64,000 nt of DNA from Paenibacillus lactis (GCF_017873605.1 NZ_JAGGKI010000004.1:124001-188000), one strand, 5' to 3'. Shown: positions 8,509-16,992, counted from the stretch's first letter. The notes: a model not told the origin generated them from the letters alone. Translations and numbers: made by a program.

Positions 8509-9516
8509 CTACTTTGCCTGTTTGGCCTTCTCAGCAAAGTTGTTGTTGACGATTTTGTCAGGTGCGACCCGCTCCTTCAGCTCCCCCGCCTGTTCCATGA
8601 CGTCAAGCAGATTGTTCCATTCGGCTTCATCCACGATCGGATCCGTCGCAAAGCTGCCCTGCTCCTTATAACGCTTCACAGACGAGACGACGATATCCCG
8701 GTCGCTGTCCTTGAAATACGGCATGATTGCATCGGCGATGTCCTCCGGACTGTTTGCGTCCACCCACTGCTGGGCTTTATATAGAGCATTCGTAAATTTT
8801 TGCACTGTAGCCTCATGGTTATCGATGTAGCTTTGCTTGGTCATGAACACGGTGTACGGCAAGTTTCCGCTCTCGACGCCGAAGGATGCCACCACCTTGC
8901 CGCGCCCTTCTTTCTCGAATATCGAGGCTTGCGGCTCAAACAGCTGCACGTATTCCCCTGTCCCCGAGGCATAAGCCGAGGCGATGTTTGCAAAATCAAT
9001 ATTCTGAATCAGCTCCAGATCGGCATGGGGATCGATGCCTTTTTTCTTCAGCGTAAATTCTCCGGCCATCTGCGGCATCCCGCCTTTGCGCTGGCCGAGG
9101 AACACGCTCCCCTTCAGCTGATCCCAATCAAATTCGCCGCCTTCGTTCCGCGCCATGAGAAACGTGCCGTCCGTCTGCGTCACCTGCCCGAAGTTGATCA
9201 CCGGATCCTCCGAGCCCTGCTGATACACATAAATGGAAGTTTCCGACCCGACAAGCGCAACGTCGATGGCCCCCGACAGGAGCGCCGTCATCGTTTTATC
9301 GCCGCCGGGAGTCGTCTGCAGCTCGACATCAAGCCCCTCTTCCTTGAAAAAACCTTTCTCCAGTGCGACATACTGCGGAGCATAGAAAATCGAGCGCGTG
9401 ACTTCGCCCACCTTGACCTTCGTTGCCGAGCCGCTGCCGCCTCCGCATCCTGCCAGCGCTGCGGCACACACAAGCAGCAGGCTTGCCGCCAGCGCCCGCC
9501 ATATTCGACGCTTCAT
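8509..9516 (-). CDS. ABC importer substrate-binding lipoprotein, SsuA/NMT1-like
   Basis: This 335-aa solute-binding protein has a lipoprotein signal peptide: a basic MKRR start, a hydrophobic core, and the lipobox LAGC with the lipidated Cys near residue 24, followed by GGGSGS. The mature part begins KVKVGEVTRSIFYAPQYVAL, then LEKGFFKEEGLDVEL and LLSGAIDVALVGSE, the pattern of the NMT1/SsuA-like fold that binds sulfonates, nitrate or pyrimidine precursors. The order lipoprotein, ATPase, permease resembles B. subtilis ytlA-ytlC-ytlD. The substrate cannot be told from sequence. GGAGGGG lies just before the ATG. Confidence 0.9.
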   Translation of the reverse strand: MKRRIWRALAASLLLVCAAALAGCGGGSGSATKVKVGEVTRSIFYAPQYVALEKGFFKEEGLDVELQTTPGGDKTMTALLSGAIDVALVGSETSIYVYQQGSEDPVINFGQVTQTDGTFLMARNEGGEFDWDQLKGSVFLGQRKGGMPQMAGEFTLKKKGIDPHADLELIQNIDFANIASAYASGTGEYVQLFEPQASIFEKEGRGKVVASFGVESGNLPYTVFMTKQSYIDNHEATVQKFTNALYKAQQWVDANSPEDIADAIMPYFKDSDRDIVVSSVKRYKEQGSFATDPIVDEAEWNNLLDVMEQAGELKERVAPDKIVNNNFAEKAKQAK

Positions 9517-9630
9517 GCTACCCCTCCATTCCCTTAACCTACCGTTTCATTTCAGCATATGCACCCACTCGCCCAATGGTTAACTAGCCATCATAGAGGT
9601 GGAAGGACCGCAATCGTGCTCTTTCACCAT

Positions 9631-9673
9631 AAAAAAAACGGCGGTGCTGGGACATCATCCCTATGCACCGCCG
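9631..9673 (-). terminator. Intrinsic terminator after the M32 carboxypeptidase gene
   Basis: The stem CGGCGGTGC / GCACCGCCG, with an inner GGGA/TCCC pairing, is followed by TTTTTTTT on the minus strand, about 90 bases past the carboxypeptidase stop. Confidence 0.85.
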
Positions 9674-9765
9674 CTTCTTATCATGCTTCATTCAATTCAT
9701 CCGTACCGTACCGTCAACGCTCATTTCTTCGGGAACCGTGATACGGCTTCTTGTTTATGATGAGA

Positions 9766-11283
9766 TTAAAGCTTATAAATCTCTTTATATTTTGCCTCCA
9801 AATAGTCGGCCAAGTAGTCCGGATTCAGTTCTTCACCGGTTACACGCAAAATAATTTCCGAAGGGGTCTCCGTTTTTCCAAACCGGTAGACTTTCTCCGT
9901 CAGCCATTCCTTGATCGGCGCCAAATTTCCTTGCTCGATCAGCTCATCGAGATTCGGCATTTCCTTGCGGAGCGTATGCAGCATTTGCGCTGCGTACATA
10001 TTGCCGAGCGAGTACGAAGCGAAATAACCGAAATCCCCGCCGGACCAATGCACATCCTGAAGGACGCCGAGTCCGTCATTCGGAGGCATGATGCCAAGAT
10101 ACTCCTTGTACTTCGAATTCCATACTTCCGGAAGCTCCTTCACGGAAAGCCCTTCGTTAAAGAGCTGCTTCTCGATCTCATAACGGATAATGATATGGAG
10201 ATTATAAGTCAGCTCATCGGCCTCGATCCGGATCAGGGAGTTCTCGACTTTATTGACGGCCAGATAGAAATCCTCCAACGAAACATCCTTCAGCTGTTCA
10301 GGGAAATGCTGCTGAAGATCGCCGAAGTATCGGCGCCAGAACGGCCGGCTGCGACCGATCATGTTTTCCCATAAGCGCGACTGGGACTCGTGGATGCCCA
10401 TCGATGCCCCTGAAGACAGCGGCGTGCCCGCCAAGCTCTTGTCGATGTTTTGCTCGTACAAGGCGTGACCGCCTTCATGCAGGGAGCTGAACACCGCGCT
10501 TAGAACGTCATCCTGCAAATAATGGGTCGTGATCCGGACATCGCCGGGATTGAGTCCGGTAGCGAACGGATGGACGCTCTCATCAAGCCGGCCGGCCTCA
10601 AAGTCATATCCCATCTGCCCAAGCAGGAACCTGCTGAATTTATCCTGCTGGCCGATATCGAACAGCTGCTTCAGAAAGCCGGTCTCCGGTTTGAAGGACG
10701 ATTCCGAAACCGCATGCACAAGCGGCACAAGCCGAGCTTTAAGCCGGTCAAAGATCGCGTCCACTTTCTCCACCGTCAAATCCGGCTCATACATATCCAG
10801 AAGCGTGTCATATCGGGTGCTTTTCACTCCCCAATAGTCGATAAACTCCTGCTTGAATGCCACGATCTTCGTTAAGTATGGTTCGAATCCGGCGAAATCG
10901 CTGTTCTTCTTGGCTTCCTCCCACTTCGTCTCCGACTGTGAGGCAAGAATGGAGTACTCCTTAAAGCGTTCCGGCGGAATCGATTTGTTCTGCTCATAGA
11001 GCTTGCGTATCTCTGCTACCATGCGGCGTTGGCGTTCGTCCAGCTGCCCCTCGTGCTTCGGATCCGCAAAAAACTGCAGAAACTGTCCCATCTCCTCCGA
11101 GACCTGCAGTTTAAAAGCTTCCGTCGATAATATGCCGATCGTCTCCGAGCGGATGTCCGTGCCTTTGCGCGGGGCGCCTGTCCGCAGATCCCAATGAAGT
11201 ACCCCGAGCGCTTCATAATAGCTCATGATTTTGCGTACCAATTGCTGAAACTGCTCCCATTGCTGAGATACCTGCACTTCCAT
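9766..11283 (-). CDS. Carboxypeptidase Taq-type metallopeptidase (M32 family)
   Basis: This 505-aa cytoplasmic zinc metallocarboxypeptidase has the expected family length. The catalytic HEXXH appears as SLHEGGHALYEQN near residue 266, with the downstream zinc-ligand region GIHESQSRLWENMIG near residue 294. The conserved DVRITTHY and HWDLRTGAP blocks are also present. M32 enzymes remove C-terminal residues broadly except Pro. The ATG at 11283 follows AGGTGAG. It is a single-gene unit closed by its own terminator and is divergent from the HesB-like gene. Confidence 0.95.
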   Translation of the reverse strand: MEVQVSQQWEQFQQLVRKIMSYYEALGVLHWDLRTGAPRKGTDIRSETIGILSTEAFKLQVSEEMGQFLQFFADPKHEGQLDERQRRMVAEIRKLYEQNKSIPPERFKEYSILASQSETKWEEAKKNSDFAGFEPYLTKIVAFKQEFIDYWGVKSTRYDTLLDMYEPDLTVEKVDAIFDRLKARLVPLVHAVSESSFKPETGFLKQLFDIGQQDKFSRFLLGQMGYDFEAGRLDESVHPFATGLNPGDVRITTHYLQDDVLSAVFSSLHEGGHALYEQNIDKSLAGTPLSSGASMGIHESQSRLWENMIGRSRPFWRRYFGDLQQHFPEQLKDVSLEDFYLAVNKVENSLIRIEADELTYNLHIIIRYEIEKQLFNEGLSVKELPEVWNSKYKEYLGIMPPNDGLGVLQDVHWSGGDFGYFASYSLGNMYAAQMLHTLRKEMPNLDELIEQGNLAPIKEWLTEKVYRFGKTETPSEIILRVTGEELNPDYLADYLEAKYKEIYKL

Positions 11284-11337
11284 AATCAGCTCACCTGCTC
11301 TTTTAAATTTTTTTGGATTGGATTCATAACTACTCTA

Positions 11338-11366
11338 TTGATGATACGTTCTGCTAGGTATATAAT
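11338..11366 (+). promoter_or_regulatory. Sigma-A promoter of the HesB-like gene
   Basis: TTGATG, 17 bases, TATAAT: a near-consensus vegetative promoter 53 bases before the GTG start of the HesB-like gene. Confidence 0.75.
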
Positions 11367-11418
11367 CAACTTTCAGAAACAGCAAAATCAGATGCTGCAT
11401 AGAGGGAGGCCTAGAACT

Positions 11419-11748
11419 GTGATCATCCAACTATCCCCTGAGGCCGACCTGAAGCTGAAGGAAATGCTCGGGAGCAGGCCTGGGGCCGTGAGACTGATCT
11501 ATGATACCGAGGGCTGCGGATGTGCCGTTAACGGCGTCCCGGGACTGCAGGTCGTGGACGGTGCTGCCGACGGCGATACCGTGATTCAAACAAACGCCTC
11601 GATCCCTCTGGTCATTCATGGCAAGCAGGAGGTTTTTTTCGAGGAAGAGCTTAAGCTGGACTTGCACGCCGGCACCGCTAGTTTTCGTCTCACAAGCCGC
11701 AATCAGACGTATGGAACAAATATCATAGCAACCGACACCCGTGTTTAA
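11419..11748 (+). CDS. HesB/IscA-fold iron-sulfur biogenesis-like protein
   Basis: This 109-aa protein starts with GTG (first residues MIIQLSPEADLKLKEML) nine bases after GGGAGG. The pattern AVRLIYDTEGCGCAVNG resembles the FeS-biosynthesis fold of IscA/HesB and of the YqkB-type proteins of Bacilli. It has only the CGC pair near residues 36-38 and lacks the C-terminal CxC that scaffold proteins use, so classical A-type cluster carriage is doubtful. It is followed by the carbonic anhydrase gene after 34 bp and is probably co-transcribed from the promoter at 11338. Confidence 0.75.
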   Translation: MIIQLSPEADLKLKEMLGSRPGAVRLIYDTEGCGCAVNGVPGLQVVDGAADGDTVIQTNASIPLVIHGKQEVFFEEELKLDLHAGTASFRLTSRNQTYGTNIIATDTRV

Positions 11749-11782
11749 ACCTAACTCTTAGATACAGAAGGAGAGATACCCT

Positions 11783-12352
11783 ATGGAAAAACATTTGGAC
11801 CGCATTCTGGAGCATAACCGCAGCTTTGTAGAGAAGAAAGAGTATGAGCCTTACCTGACCGACCGCTTCCCTGATAAGAAGCTCGTCGTTGTAACCTGTA
11901 TGGATACAAGACTGGTTGAGCTGCTTCCGAAAGCAATGAATTTCAAGAACGGCGATGTCAAAATCATAAAGAACGCCGGTGCCATCATCTCCCAGCCATT
12001 CGGCAGCGTCATGCGAAGCGTGCTGGTCGCGCTGTATGAGCTTCAAGCTGAGGAAGTGATCATCGTCGGTCACCATGACTGCGGCATGGCTGCGCTGGAT
12101 GCTGACGTCATGATCTCCCATATGAAGGAGCGCGGCATTTCGGACGAAGTACTCTCCACCCTTGAAAATTCAGGCATTCGGCTCACGAAATGGCTTCGCG
12201 GCTTCGATAACGTAACCGAGGGCGTGCGGAACACCGTTAGTCTTATCAAGAACCACCCGCTGCTGCCAAAAAGCGTGGCGGTACACGGCATGGTCATCGA
12301 CCCGAACACCGGGGCTTTGGATCTTGTTGTCGATGGTTACGAGGGCAAATAA
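11783..12352 (+). CDS. Beta-class carbonic anhydrase
   Basis: This 189-aa enzyme interconverts CO2 and bicarbonate. The beta-class zinc site is visible: CMDTR near residue 39 (Cys plus the Asp-Arg dyad) and GHHDCGM near residue 96 (His and Cys ligands). It is close in size and motif spacing to the short clade that includes B. subtilis YtiB. AAGGAGAG precedes the ATG. A strong terminator follows at 12373. Co-transcription with the HesB-like gene is likely from spacing; a functional link is not evident. Confidence 0.93.
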   Translation: MEKHLDRILEHNRSFVEKKEYEPYLTDRFPDKKLVVVTCMDTRLVELLPKAMNFKNGDVKIIKNAGAIISQPFGSVMRSVLVALYELQAEEVIIVGHHDCGMAALDADVMISHMKERGISDEVLSTLENSGIRLTKWLRGFDNVTEGVRNTVSLIKNHPLLPKSVAVHGMVIDPNTGALDLVVDGYEGK

Positions 12353-12372
12353 AGCAATAAAAGTCAATTCCA

Positions 12373-12404
12373 AGCACAAACGCATGCTGCGTTTGTGCTT
12401 TTTT
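12373..12404 (+). terminator. Intrinsic terminator after the carbonic anhydrase gene
   Basis: A perfect 12-bp stem AGCACAAACGCA / TGCGTTTGTGCT with a 3-base loop runs into a T tract. Confidence 0.92.
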
Positions 12405-12448
12405 AGTCACAATTTTACCAAAAACCATCACGTAACCCCTCTCCCCTG

Positions 12449-12478
12449 TTGTCAAACCATACAGTTTCAGTGTACACT
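12449..12478 (+). promoter_or_regulatory. Promoter with palindromic operator upstream of the PadR gene
   Basis: TTGTCA, 18 bases, TACACT. The -10 is buried in the perfect palindrome AGTGTACACT (12469-12478), a plausible site for autoregulation by the PadR protein encoded downstream. Confidence 0.5.
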
Positions 12479-12555
12479 TTTTATCAATCGGACCCCTAGT
12501 CAATGAACATCATTGCCTTGTGTCCACGATATGCGTTTCAAAGGGAGTTATGTCC

Positions 12556-13113
12556 ATGAATACGTTGTCATACGGCTTGTTAGGGTTGCTCGCCAGAAGA
12601 GAGTCGTCGGGGTATGACCTCATGCTTCGGATCCAACCGTTTTGGCAGGCCAAGCACAGTCAAATCTATCCTCTGCTTGCCAGTATGGAAGAGAAGCAGC
12701 TGCTATCCTCGCATTGGGTTCAGCAGACCGACAAACCGGACAAGAAGATTTATGCGATTACGGAGAAAGGCATGCAAAAGCTGCGCGAATGGATGTACCA
12801 GCCCATTGCGCCTGCCGTCACCAAGGATGAGCTTTCTCTGCGCACCTTCTGCCTGTGGCTAACCGAGATCGGCATCGCGATTGATATCTACGAGGACCGC
12901 AGAAGCAGTTATTTAGAGAAGAAGCGTTACTTCGAGCAGATTCTGGCCGGGATCCCCGAGGATACCCGGGAAATCGGAAGCAAAGCGTTCAGCAATTACA
13001 TTTTGGCAACCAAAGGCCTGATGATGGCCGAAACGGAGCTGAAATGGTGCGACTGGGTGCTTGGCTTGCTGAAGGAGCATCAGCGTACAGCGGCAGCGAA
13101 GCATGGTGAATAA
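12556..13113 (+). CDS. PadR-family transcriptional regulator
   Basis: This 185-aa protein starts MNTLSYGLLGLLARRESSGYD, the typical PadR winged-helix opening. The recognition region IYPLLASMEEKQLLSSHW and the wing KKIYAITEKGMQKLREWM follow. The C-terminal half (~residues 90-185) fits the Vir_C helical dimerisation domain. AAAGGGAG lies 8 bases before the chosen ATG at 12556; an ATG at 12550 is too close to it. PadR proteins are usually repressors of efflux or stress genes. No obvious target is adjacent, but the promoter palindrome suggests self-control. Confidence 0.88.
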   Translation: MNTLSYGLLGLLARRESSGYDLMLRIQPFWQAKHSQIYPLLASMEEKQLLSSHWVQQTDKPDKKIYAITEKGMQKLREWMYQPIAPAVTKDELSLRTFCLWLTEIGIAIDIYEDRRSSYLEKKRYFEQILAGIPEDTREIGSKAFSNYILATKGLMMAETELKWCDWVLGLLKEHQRTAAAKHGE

Positions 13114-13193
13114 TTTTTTGAAACCTTATCGTGACCCGTCCGTATTACGAATTATTCTCTAATTTTAATTACCGGGAGGTACGACAGTACAAG

Positions 13194-13664
13194 ATGAAAA
13201 AAGTACTTACGATTCTAGTTGCGTTTACCCTGTTCTTTGTAGCGCTAGCGCCGGTCGATTCCGTAGACGCCCGCAGAGGCGGCGGTTTCAAATCCGGACC
13301 GAAGTCCTACTCGAACACCCCGAAAAAGAACGATAGCAACGTGCAGCAATCCAACAGCACGAGCAACTCGAATAAATCCGGGACTACTGCAGGAAATACA
13401 GCAAACCGCGGATTCTTCAGCGGCGGCAGCTTGATGAAAGGCCTGATGATCGGCGGTCTGGCAGGGCTCCTGTTCGGCAGCATGTTCGCAGGCATGGGCT
13501 TCATGGGCGAGATTATGGGCTTGCTGATTAACCTCATTGCGATTTGGGCGCTCATCATGGTGATCATGATGGTTGTACGCGCCGTGAGAAACCGCCGCAA
13601 GCCGGCTGTCGAGCATCATCGTAATGATGATGACCGTTACAACAATAACAACAATAGGTACTAA
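13194..13664 (+). CDS. Small exported/membrane protein with Ser/Asn-rich linker
   Basis: This ~156-aa protein begins MKKVLTILVAFTLFFVALAP, a cleavable-looking signal peptide ending near VDA-RRGG. An Asn/Ser/Thr-rich linker (~residues 40-75) follows, then a Gly/Met-rich hydrophobic segment GLMIGGLAGLLFGSMFAGMGF and a second helix LLINLIAIWALIMVIMMVV. The tail is basic, then His/Asp/Asn-rich. It is organised like proteins often named Tim44-like in Paenibacillus, but the true Tim44 domain is not visible. GGGAGG sits 14 bases upstream of the ATG, longer than usual. It is directly followed by the DUF2653 gene. Confidence 0.75.
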   Translation: MKKVLTILVAFTLFFVALAPVDSVDARRGGGFKSGPKSYSNTPKKNDSNVQQSNSTSNSNKSGTTAGNTANRGFFSGGSLMKGLMIGGLAGLLFGSMFAGMGFMGEIMGLLINLIAIWALIMVIMMVVRAVRNRRKPAVEHHRNDDDRYNNNNNRY

Positions 13665-13667
13665 GCC

Positions 13668-13946
13668 ATGATTCTTAGCATGGACGAAATCGTCAATGCG
13701 GTCTGCCTGCATCAGGCGGAGCGCAGAGGCGTGAAACCGACGGACGTGTCGCTTGAGCTGAGCTGGGATGAGGATACCGGATATACGGCGGAAGTATGGG
13801 TAAACGGAAGAACGCAGTATTTGATCGAAGCGAACCTGATCGAAGCCATCCTCCGTTATCTGCACTCCGAATATAACATTCGTGCATACAGCGAACAGGT
13901 CAGACTGGAGCTGGAAGACGAAATTATCGCCATCGTGCAGCAATAG
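13668..13946 (+). CDS. YxcD-like DUF2653 family protein
   Basis: This 92-aa soluble protein opens MILSMDEIVNAVCLHQAERR and continues with DVSLELSWDEDTGYTAEVWVN, the pattern of the small YxcD/DUF2653 family. No function is known. It begins three bases after the stop of the preceding membrane protein and has no ribosome binding site of its own, so translational coupling is likely. The two genes share the terminator at 13972. Confidence 0.82.
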   Translation: MILSMDEIVNAVCLHQAERRGVKPTDVSLELSWDEDTGYTAEVWVNGRTQYLIEANLIEAILRYLHSEYNIRAYSEQVRLELEDEIIAIVQQ

Positions 13947-13971
13947 CATAGCCTTAACATTCATTCAACCC

Positions 13972-14009
13972 AAACTGCCCTTCGCTCTTTAGCGGAGCGG
14001 CAGTTTTTT
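13972..14009 (+). terminator. Intrinsic terminator after the YxcD-like gene
   Basis: AAACTGCC / GGCAGTTT with an inner CGCT/AGCG stem, running into TTTTTT. Confidence 0.9.
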
Positions 14010-14026
14010 ATAACGGGAGGTTAGTC

Positions 14027-14195
14027 ATGTTTCCGATCCTCGAAACGGAAGCGCATTGATCGACAACGAAGTTCCCATGCCTTGCTCAACCGTTTAGGCT
14101 TTGAGAAGGAAGGCCTCCTTCGGAAGTACATCCATCAGAACGGGAAGTCCTACGATACCTATGTTTACTCCCTTATCCATTGGTCACAATTCTGA
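14027..14195 (+). pseudogene. Remnant of a RimL-type GNAT acetyltransferase
   Basis: A GGGAGG ribosome binding site and an ATG open MFPILETE, the standard first residues of RimJ/RimL-type acetyltransferases. The frame stops two codons later. In the next frames the typical C-terminal end is readable: ALIDNEV in one, then SHALLNRLGFEKEGLLRKY and NGKSYDTYVYSLI in another, ending at the stop at 14193. About 110 central codons are missing and one further base has been lost near 14073. The relic is therefore an N-terminus joined to a C-terminus, with a frameshift. Confidence 0.78.
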
Positions 14196-14312
14196 AATTT
14201 CATTTTCATGGATTCGTAACCCAATCCCTCCTCTCTTCCACTACGATAAACATAGATTTTGTTTAAAGAAGATCACTTATGGTAATGTCATGTTACAAGG
14301 AGAGGATACATC

Positions 14313-14918
14313 ATGAACAACGAACAGCGTATTTCAAAAGCCGTCATCGCGCTTACGGTGGCAGGGACCGTCGGTTTGGCGGGGCTTGGATTCACTCCGG
14401 CCGTTTTTTCCGCGCCACATGCCGAGGCAGCCGGGCACACCGAGGCAGCCGCTGCCGACAGCTATGCAGCCAAGGAAGCGTTAAAGACGCTGAACAGCTT
14501 CTATAAACCCGCTTTGAAAGGCCAGTTTCCCGGCGTGGTCGGCCGACTGACCGTTGGCAAGAGCACCCGTCAGGACGTGATCAACACGATCGGAGAACCT
14601 TCCATTTCGCGCAAGCATGCAGATGATTTTGATCTATATAGCGCGAATATGGGTAATCCCGGTTACGCAATTTCATATAAGCTGAACAAGATTCGGGAGA
14701 TTCGTTATTTCGGCACGAATGTGGAACGGCAAACGAATATCGGCGGCATTACGATGAAGATGCTGAAGCAGAACTGGTATGCCCCAGCGTCCACCACGAC
14801 GTTCAAGAACGGCGGTATCACGCAGACCAAGCTCACTTATCATCGGGGTGCGTACAAGCTGGAGTTCATCTTTAACAGCAGCACGGATTTGGATCATATC
14901 AATTTGTTGAAAAAATAA
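14313..14918 (+). CDS. Secreted YjgB-like DUF4309 protein
   Basis: This 201-aa protein has an N-terminal signal peptide with a hydrophobic core around residues 10-30 and an Ala-rich cleavage region (APHAEAA). The mature part contains PGVVGRLTVGKSTRQDVI, then GYAISYKLNKIREIRYFG, matching the YjgB family of Bacilli. The function is unknown; in B. subtilis yjgB is a sigma-G-type sporulation or stress gene as far as I recall. AAGGAGAGG precedes the ATG by 7 bases. It is a single-gene unit between the GNAT relic and a hairpin at 14979. Confidence 0.82.
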   Translation: MNNEQRISKAVIALTVAGTVGLAGLGFTPAVFSAPHAEAAGHTEAAAADSYAAKEALKTLNSFYKPALKGQFPGVVGRLTVGKSTRQDVINTIGEPSISRKHADDFDLYSANMGNPGYAISYKLNKIREIRYFGTNVERQTNIGGITMKMLKQNWYAPASTTTFKNGGITQTKLTYHRGAYKLEFIFNSSTDLDHINLLKK

Positions 14919-14978
14919 CGCCCTCCCCCAGCGGCTCTCGTAACGCTTTTGTCTTCTGCCGACCGACGAAATGCTAAG

Positions 14979-15013
14979 AAACCCGGCTCTTCCATGGTGA
15001 AGGGCCGGGTTAT
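14979..15013 (+). terminator. Terminator-like hairpin after the DUF4309 gene
   Basis: AACCCGGC / GCCGGGTT stem 60 bases after the stop. The T tract is poor (TTATTGTG), so termination may be partial. Confidence 0.55.
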
Positions 15014-15109
15014 TGTGATGGTTCGCATACCAGAGATCTTACTGGACAACGTGGCCGTATCCGAATACGCTTAAGAATGATGAACCATGAATCGAGGTGC
15101 TCCTATTCA

Positions 15110-15379
15110 ATGGATACTAAACCTGTCGAGCCGAAAGACGAGGCTGGCGTCGATCAGACGACCTGTCCGATTTGCCGGCAGCCCAATCAGTGCGCATACG
15201 CAGCGAAGCTCCCGGATGCAAATGAATGCTGGTGTATGAGGGAGAGCTTTCCGGATCGCGTCTTGAATAGCGTTCCCGCGGAATACACTGGAAGGACCTG
15301 CATCTGTAAATCCTGTCTTCAAGCAATCAAAGCAGAAACCTCGCCGCAGCTTCCCGGATCCACGCCATGCTGTCCGTAA
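15110..15379 (+). CDS. Cysteine-rich CWC family protein
   Basis: This 89-aa protein starts MDTKPVEPKDEAG after GAGGTG. The Cys pattern CPICRQPNQCAY, NECWCM and CICKSCLQAIK fits the Cys_rich_CWC family, probably a small zinc-binding domain. No role is known. An upstream ATG at 15077 lacks a ribosome binding site. Its last 53 bases overlap tail-to-tail with the phosphotransferase gene on the other strand. Confidence 0.8.
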   Translation: MDTKPVEPKDEAGVDQTTCPICRQPNQCAYAAKLPDANECWCMRESFPDRVLNSVPAEYTGRTCICKSCLQAIKAETSPQLPGSTPCCP

Positions 15380-16361
15380 GCTGCCTCAAGCCTGACGCCA
15401 GCATCGGGACCTGCTCTTGCAGCACCGCGGCACTATCCGTGCCTTCATGGTACCGGCTCATGAAGTGGAGAAATACATCCACCATACGCAGCCGGATTAA
15501 CACCGGGATCGCCTCAATCTCTTCCGGACTCAAGCGGATCCGGCTCCCGAATCCTTGGCAGAATCGGCTGATGGCCTCCCGCTCCTCCTCGAATCCAAGG
15601 AATCCGGAGATCGCCACCGCCGGCTCCATCACCCGGACATCCCGGGTGCAAAATTCAAAGTCCAGCAGCGCCGTAACCTTCTCGGGCTGACGGGGATCGA
15701 CCAGCAAATTGGAGAAATTGAGGTCCCCGTGGACCAGCTGCTGCGGGAGCTTCCTCAGCTCTCCGAGTCTGCCGCAGATGTCGTCGTACGCATCAAGTAA
15801 CCGCAGAAGCTCCTGGTGCAGATCGCGAAATGCCGGTTCCGGCTGCAAACAGAACGCCTCGATCGTTTCCCTCGTGCAAGCGGGATAGGACCGGAGCAGT
15901 TCATAATACGGCCGGTATGCGGGAGGACGGGGTATGTCAATCCGCCCCAATGCTTTCAATAGCTCTCCCGTCTTCTCCCCGAAGGAATAAGCCGCTTGGA
16001 GGCTGTTCCCTTCCGGTCGCTCTCCTTCAAGGAATCCAAACACCACCGCATATCGTTGGCTTCCGTCCGGGAGCTGCACGATCCGTTCCCCTGCTGCCGA
16101 GGGGATCGGCATCGGCGTGTCAAAGGAGAGCTTGCTCTGCCGCAGTGACTCCAGCACGGCAAGCTCGAATTCGATTTTGTCTTTGTCGCGGTGGGTGTTA
16201 TAGATGCGCAGCACGCAGCCGCGGTCTGCTTGATGGATGAAACGCGTCGTATTGTTCCAGCCGCCCGCGCCTTGACTGACCGTCCCGACCCACTCCGGCC
16301 AAAACTGTTGGATCAAACGTTCAATCATCACATGAGATTCTTGCCTAATCTTTGAAAACAC
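15327..16361 (-). CDS. Aminoglycoside-phosphotransferase-fold kinase (homoserine kinase II-like)
   Basis: This 344-aa protein has the APH/choline-kinase fold. The nucleotide-binding start SQGAGGWNNTTRFI is near residue 28, the catalytic loop QLVHGDLNFSNLLVD near residue 206 with Asp and Asn, and the metal-binding LLDFEFC near residue 228. The GTG at 16361 lies nine bases after AAAGGA; an ATG at 16328 has no such site. The substrate is not evident: homoserine kinase type II, other small-molecule kinases and antibiotic kinases share this outline. No antibiotic-resistance claim can be made. It follows the methyltransferase gene closely on the same strand. Confidence 0.85.
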   Translation of the reverse strand: MFSKIRQESHVMIERLIQQFWPEWVGTVSQGAGGWNNTTRFIHQADRGCVLRIYNTHRDKDKIEFELAVLESLRQSKLSFDTPMPIPSAAGERIVQLPDGSQRYAVVFGFLEGERPEGNSLQAAYSFGEKTGELLKALGRIDIPRPPAYRPYYELLRSYPACTRETIEAFCLQPEPAFRDLHQELLRLLDAYDDICGRLGELRKLPQQLVHGDLNFSNLLVDPRQPEKVTALLDFEFCTRDVRVMEPAVAISGFLGFEEEREAISRFCQGFGSRIRLSPEEIEAIPVLIRLRMVDVFLHFMSRYHEGTDSAAVLQEQVPMLASGLRQLTDSMAWIREAAARFLL

Positions 16362-16386
16362 CCTTCACATTCCTTTCCTCCGGTGC

Positions 16387-16992
16387 TTACGTGAAAGCAG
16401 GCTTCTGCCCGGCAAATTGAATGACATGGGACAAGCCTTGATGCAGCGCTCCTTCGCTGCGATGAACCTCTCCCATAAAAAAATGAATGATTCTCCAATC
16501 CGCAAAGCTCCGCAAAAAATCCTCTGGCTCATACAGCATGTCCATCTCCTGCGGACCGCCGCTTTGATACGGAATCTGGTTCATCGAATACACTTCGGTT
16601 ATGAAATACCCCCCCGGCTTCACCGCTTCTTTAACGCCGCGAAGGGTTCGCAGGCGCAGCGCCTTCGGAAAATGTCCGAATATGCACACGATCTGATCCC
16701 ATTGATCCGGCGTCCACGCCGCATCCTCCAGATCCTGAAGACGGGCAGCAATCTTAACGCCCTTCTCCTTCGCAAGCTTATTCGCTTTGTTCAGCCCCGC
16801 TTCTGCGTAATCCCACACGGTTACATCGTGACCTTGCTCGGCCAGATATACCGCATTTCGACCTTCCCCTTCTGCAATCGCAAGTGTCTGGCCGGTTAAT
16901 GAAAGCCGGCTCTGCATGTCGACCACAAAAGCGTTCGGCTCCGTTCCGTATACATATTCCTCTCCTTGGAAACGCTCGTTCCACGGATTCAT
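16387..16992 (-). CDS. Class I SAM-dependent methyltransferase (TehB-like)
   Basis: This 201-aa Rossmann methyltransferase has motif I LAIAEGEGRNAVYLAEQG near residue 37, with the unusual EGEG in place of GxGxG as in TehB-type proteins. The acidic VTVWDYAEAGLNKA loop and the D-Q-I-V-C-I-F motif IV follow. It starts MNPWNERFQGEEYVYGTEPN, very typical of the group. The substrate is unknown; relatives modify tellurite or other small electrophiles. The kinase-like gene starts 25 bp downstream. Confidence 0.87.
   Translation of the reverse strand: MNPWNERFQGEEYVYGTEPNAFVVDMQSRLSLTGQTLAIAEGEGRNAVYLAEQGHDVTVWDYAEAGLNKANKLAKEKGVKIAARLQDLEDAAWTPDQWDQIVCIFGHFPKALRLRTLRGVKEAVKPGGYFITEVYSMNQIPYQSGGPQEMDMLYEPEDFLRSFADWRIIHFFMGEVHRSEGALHQGLSHVIQFAGQKPAFT

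Noticed and set aside
15327..16361. Aminoglycoside resistance gene
   Set aside because: It has the fold but no substrate-specific motif; homoserine kinase-like and other metabolic kinases fit equally well.
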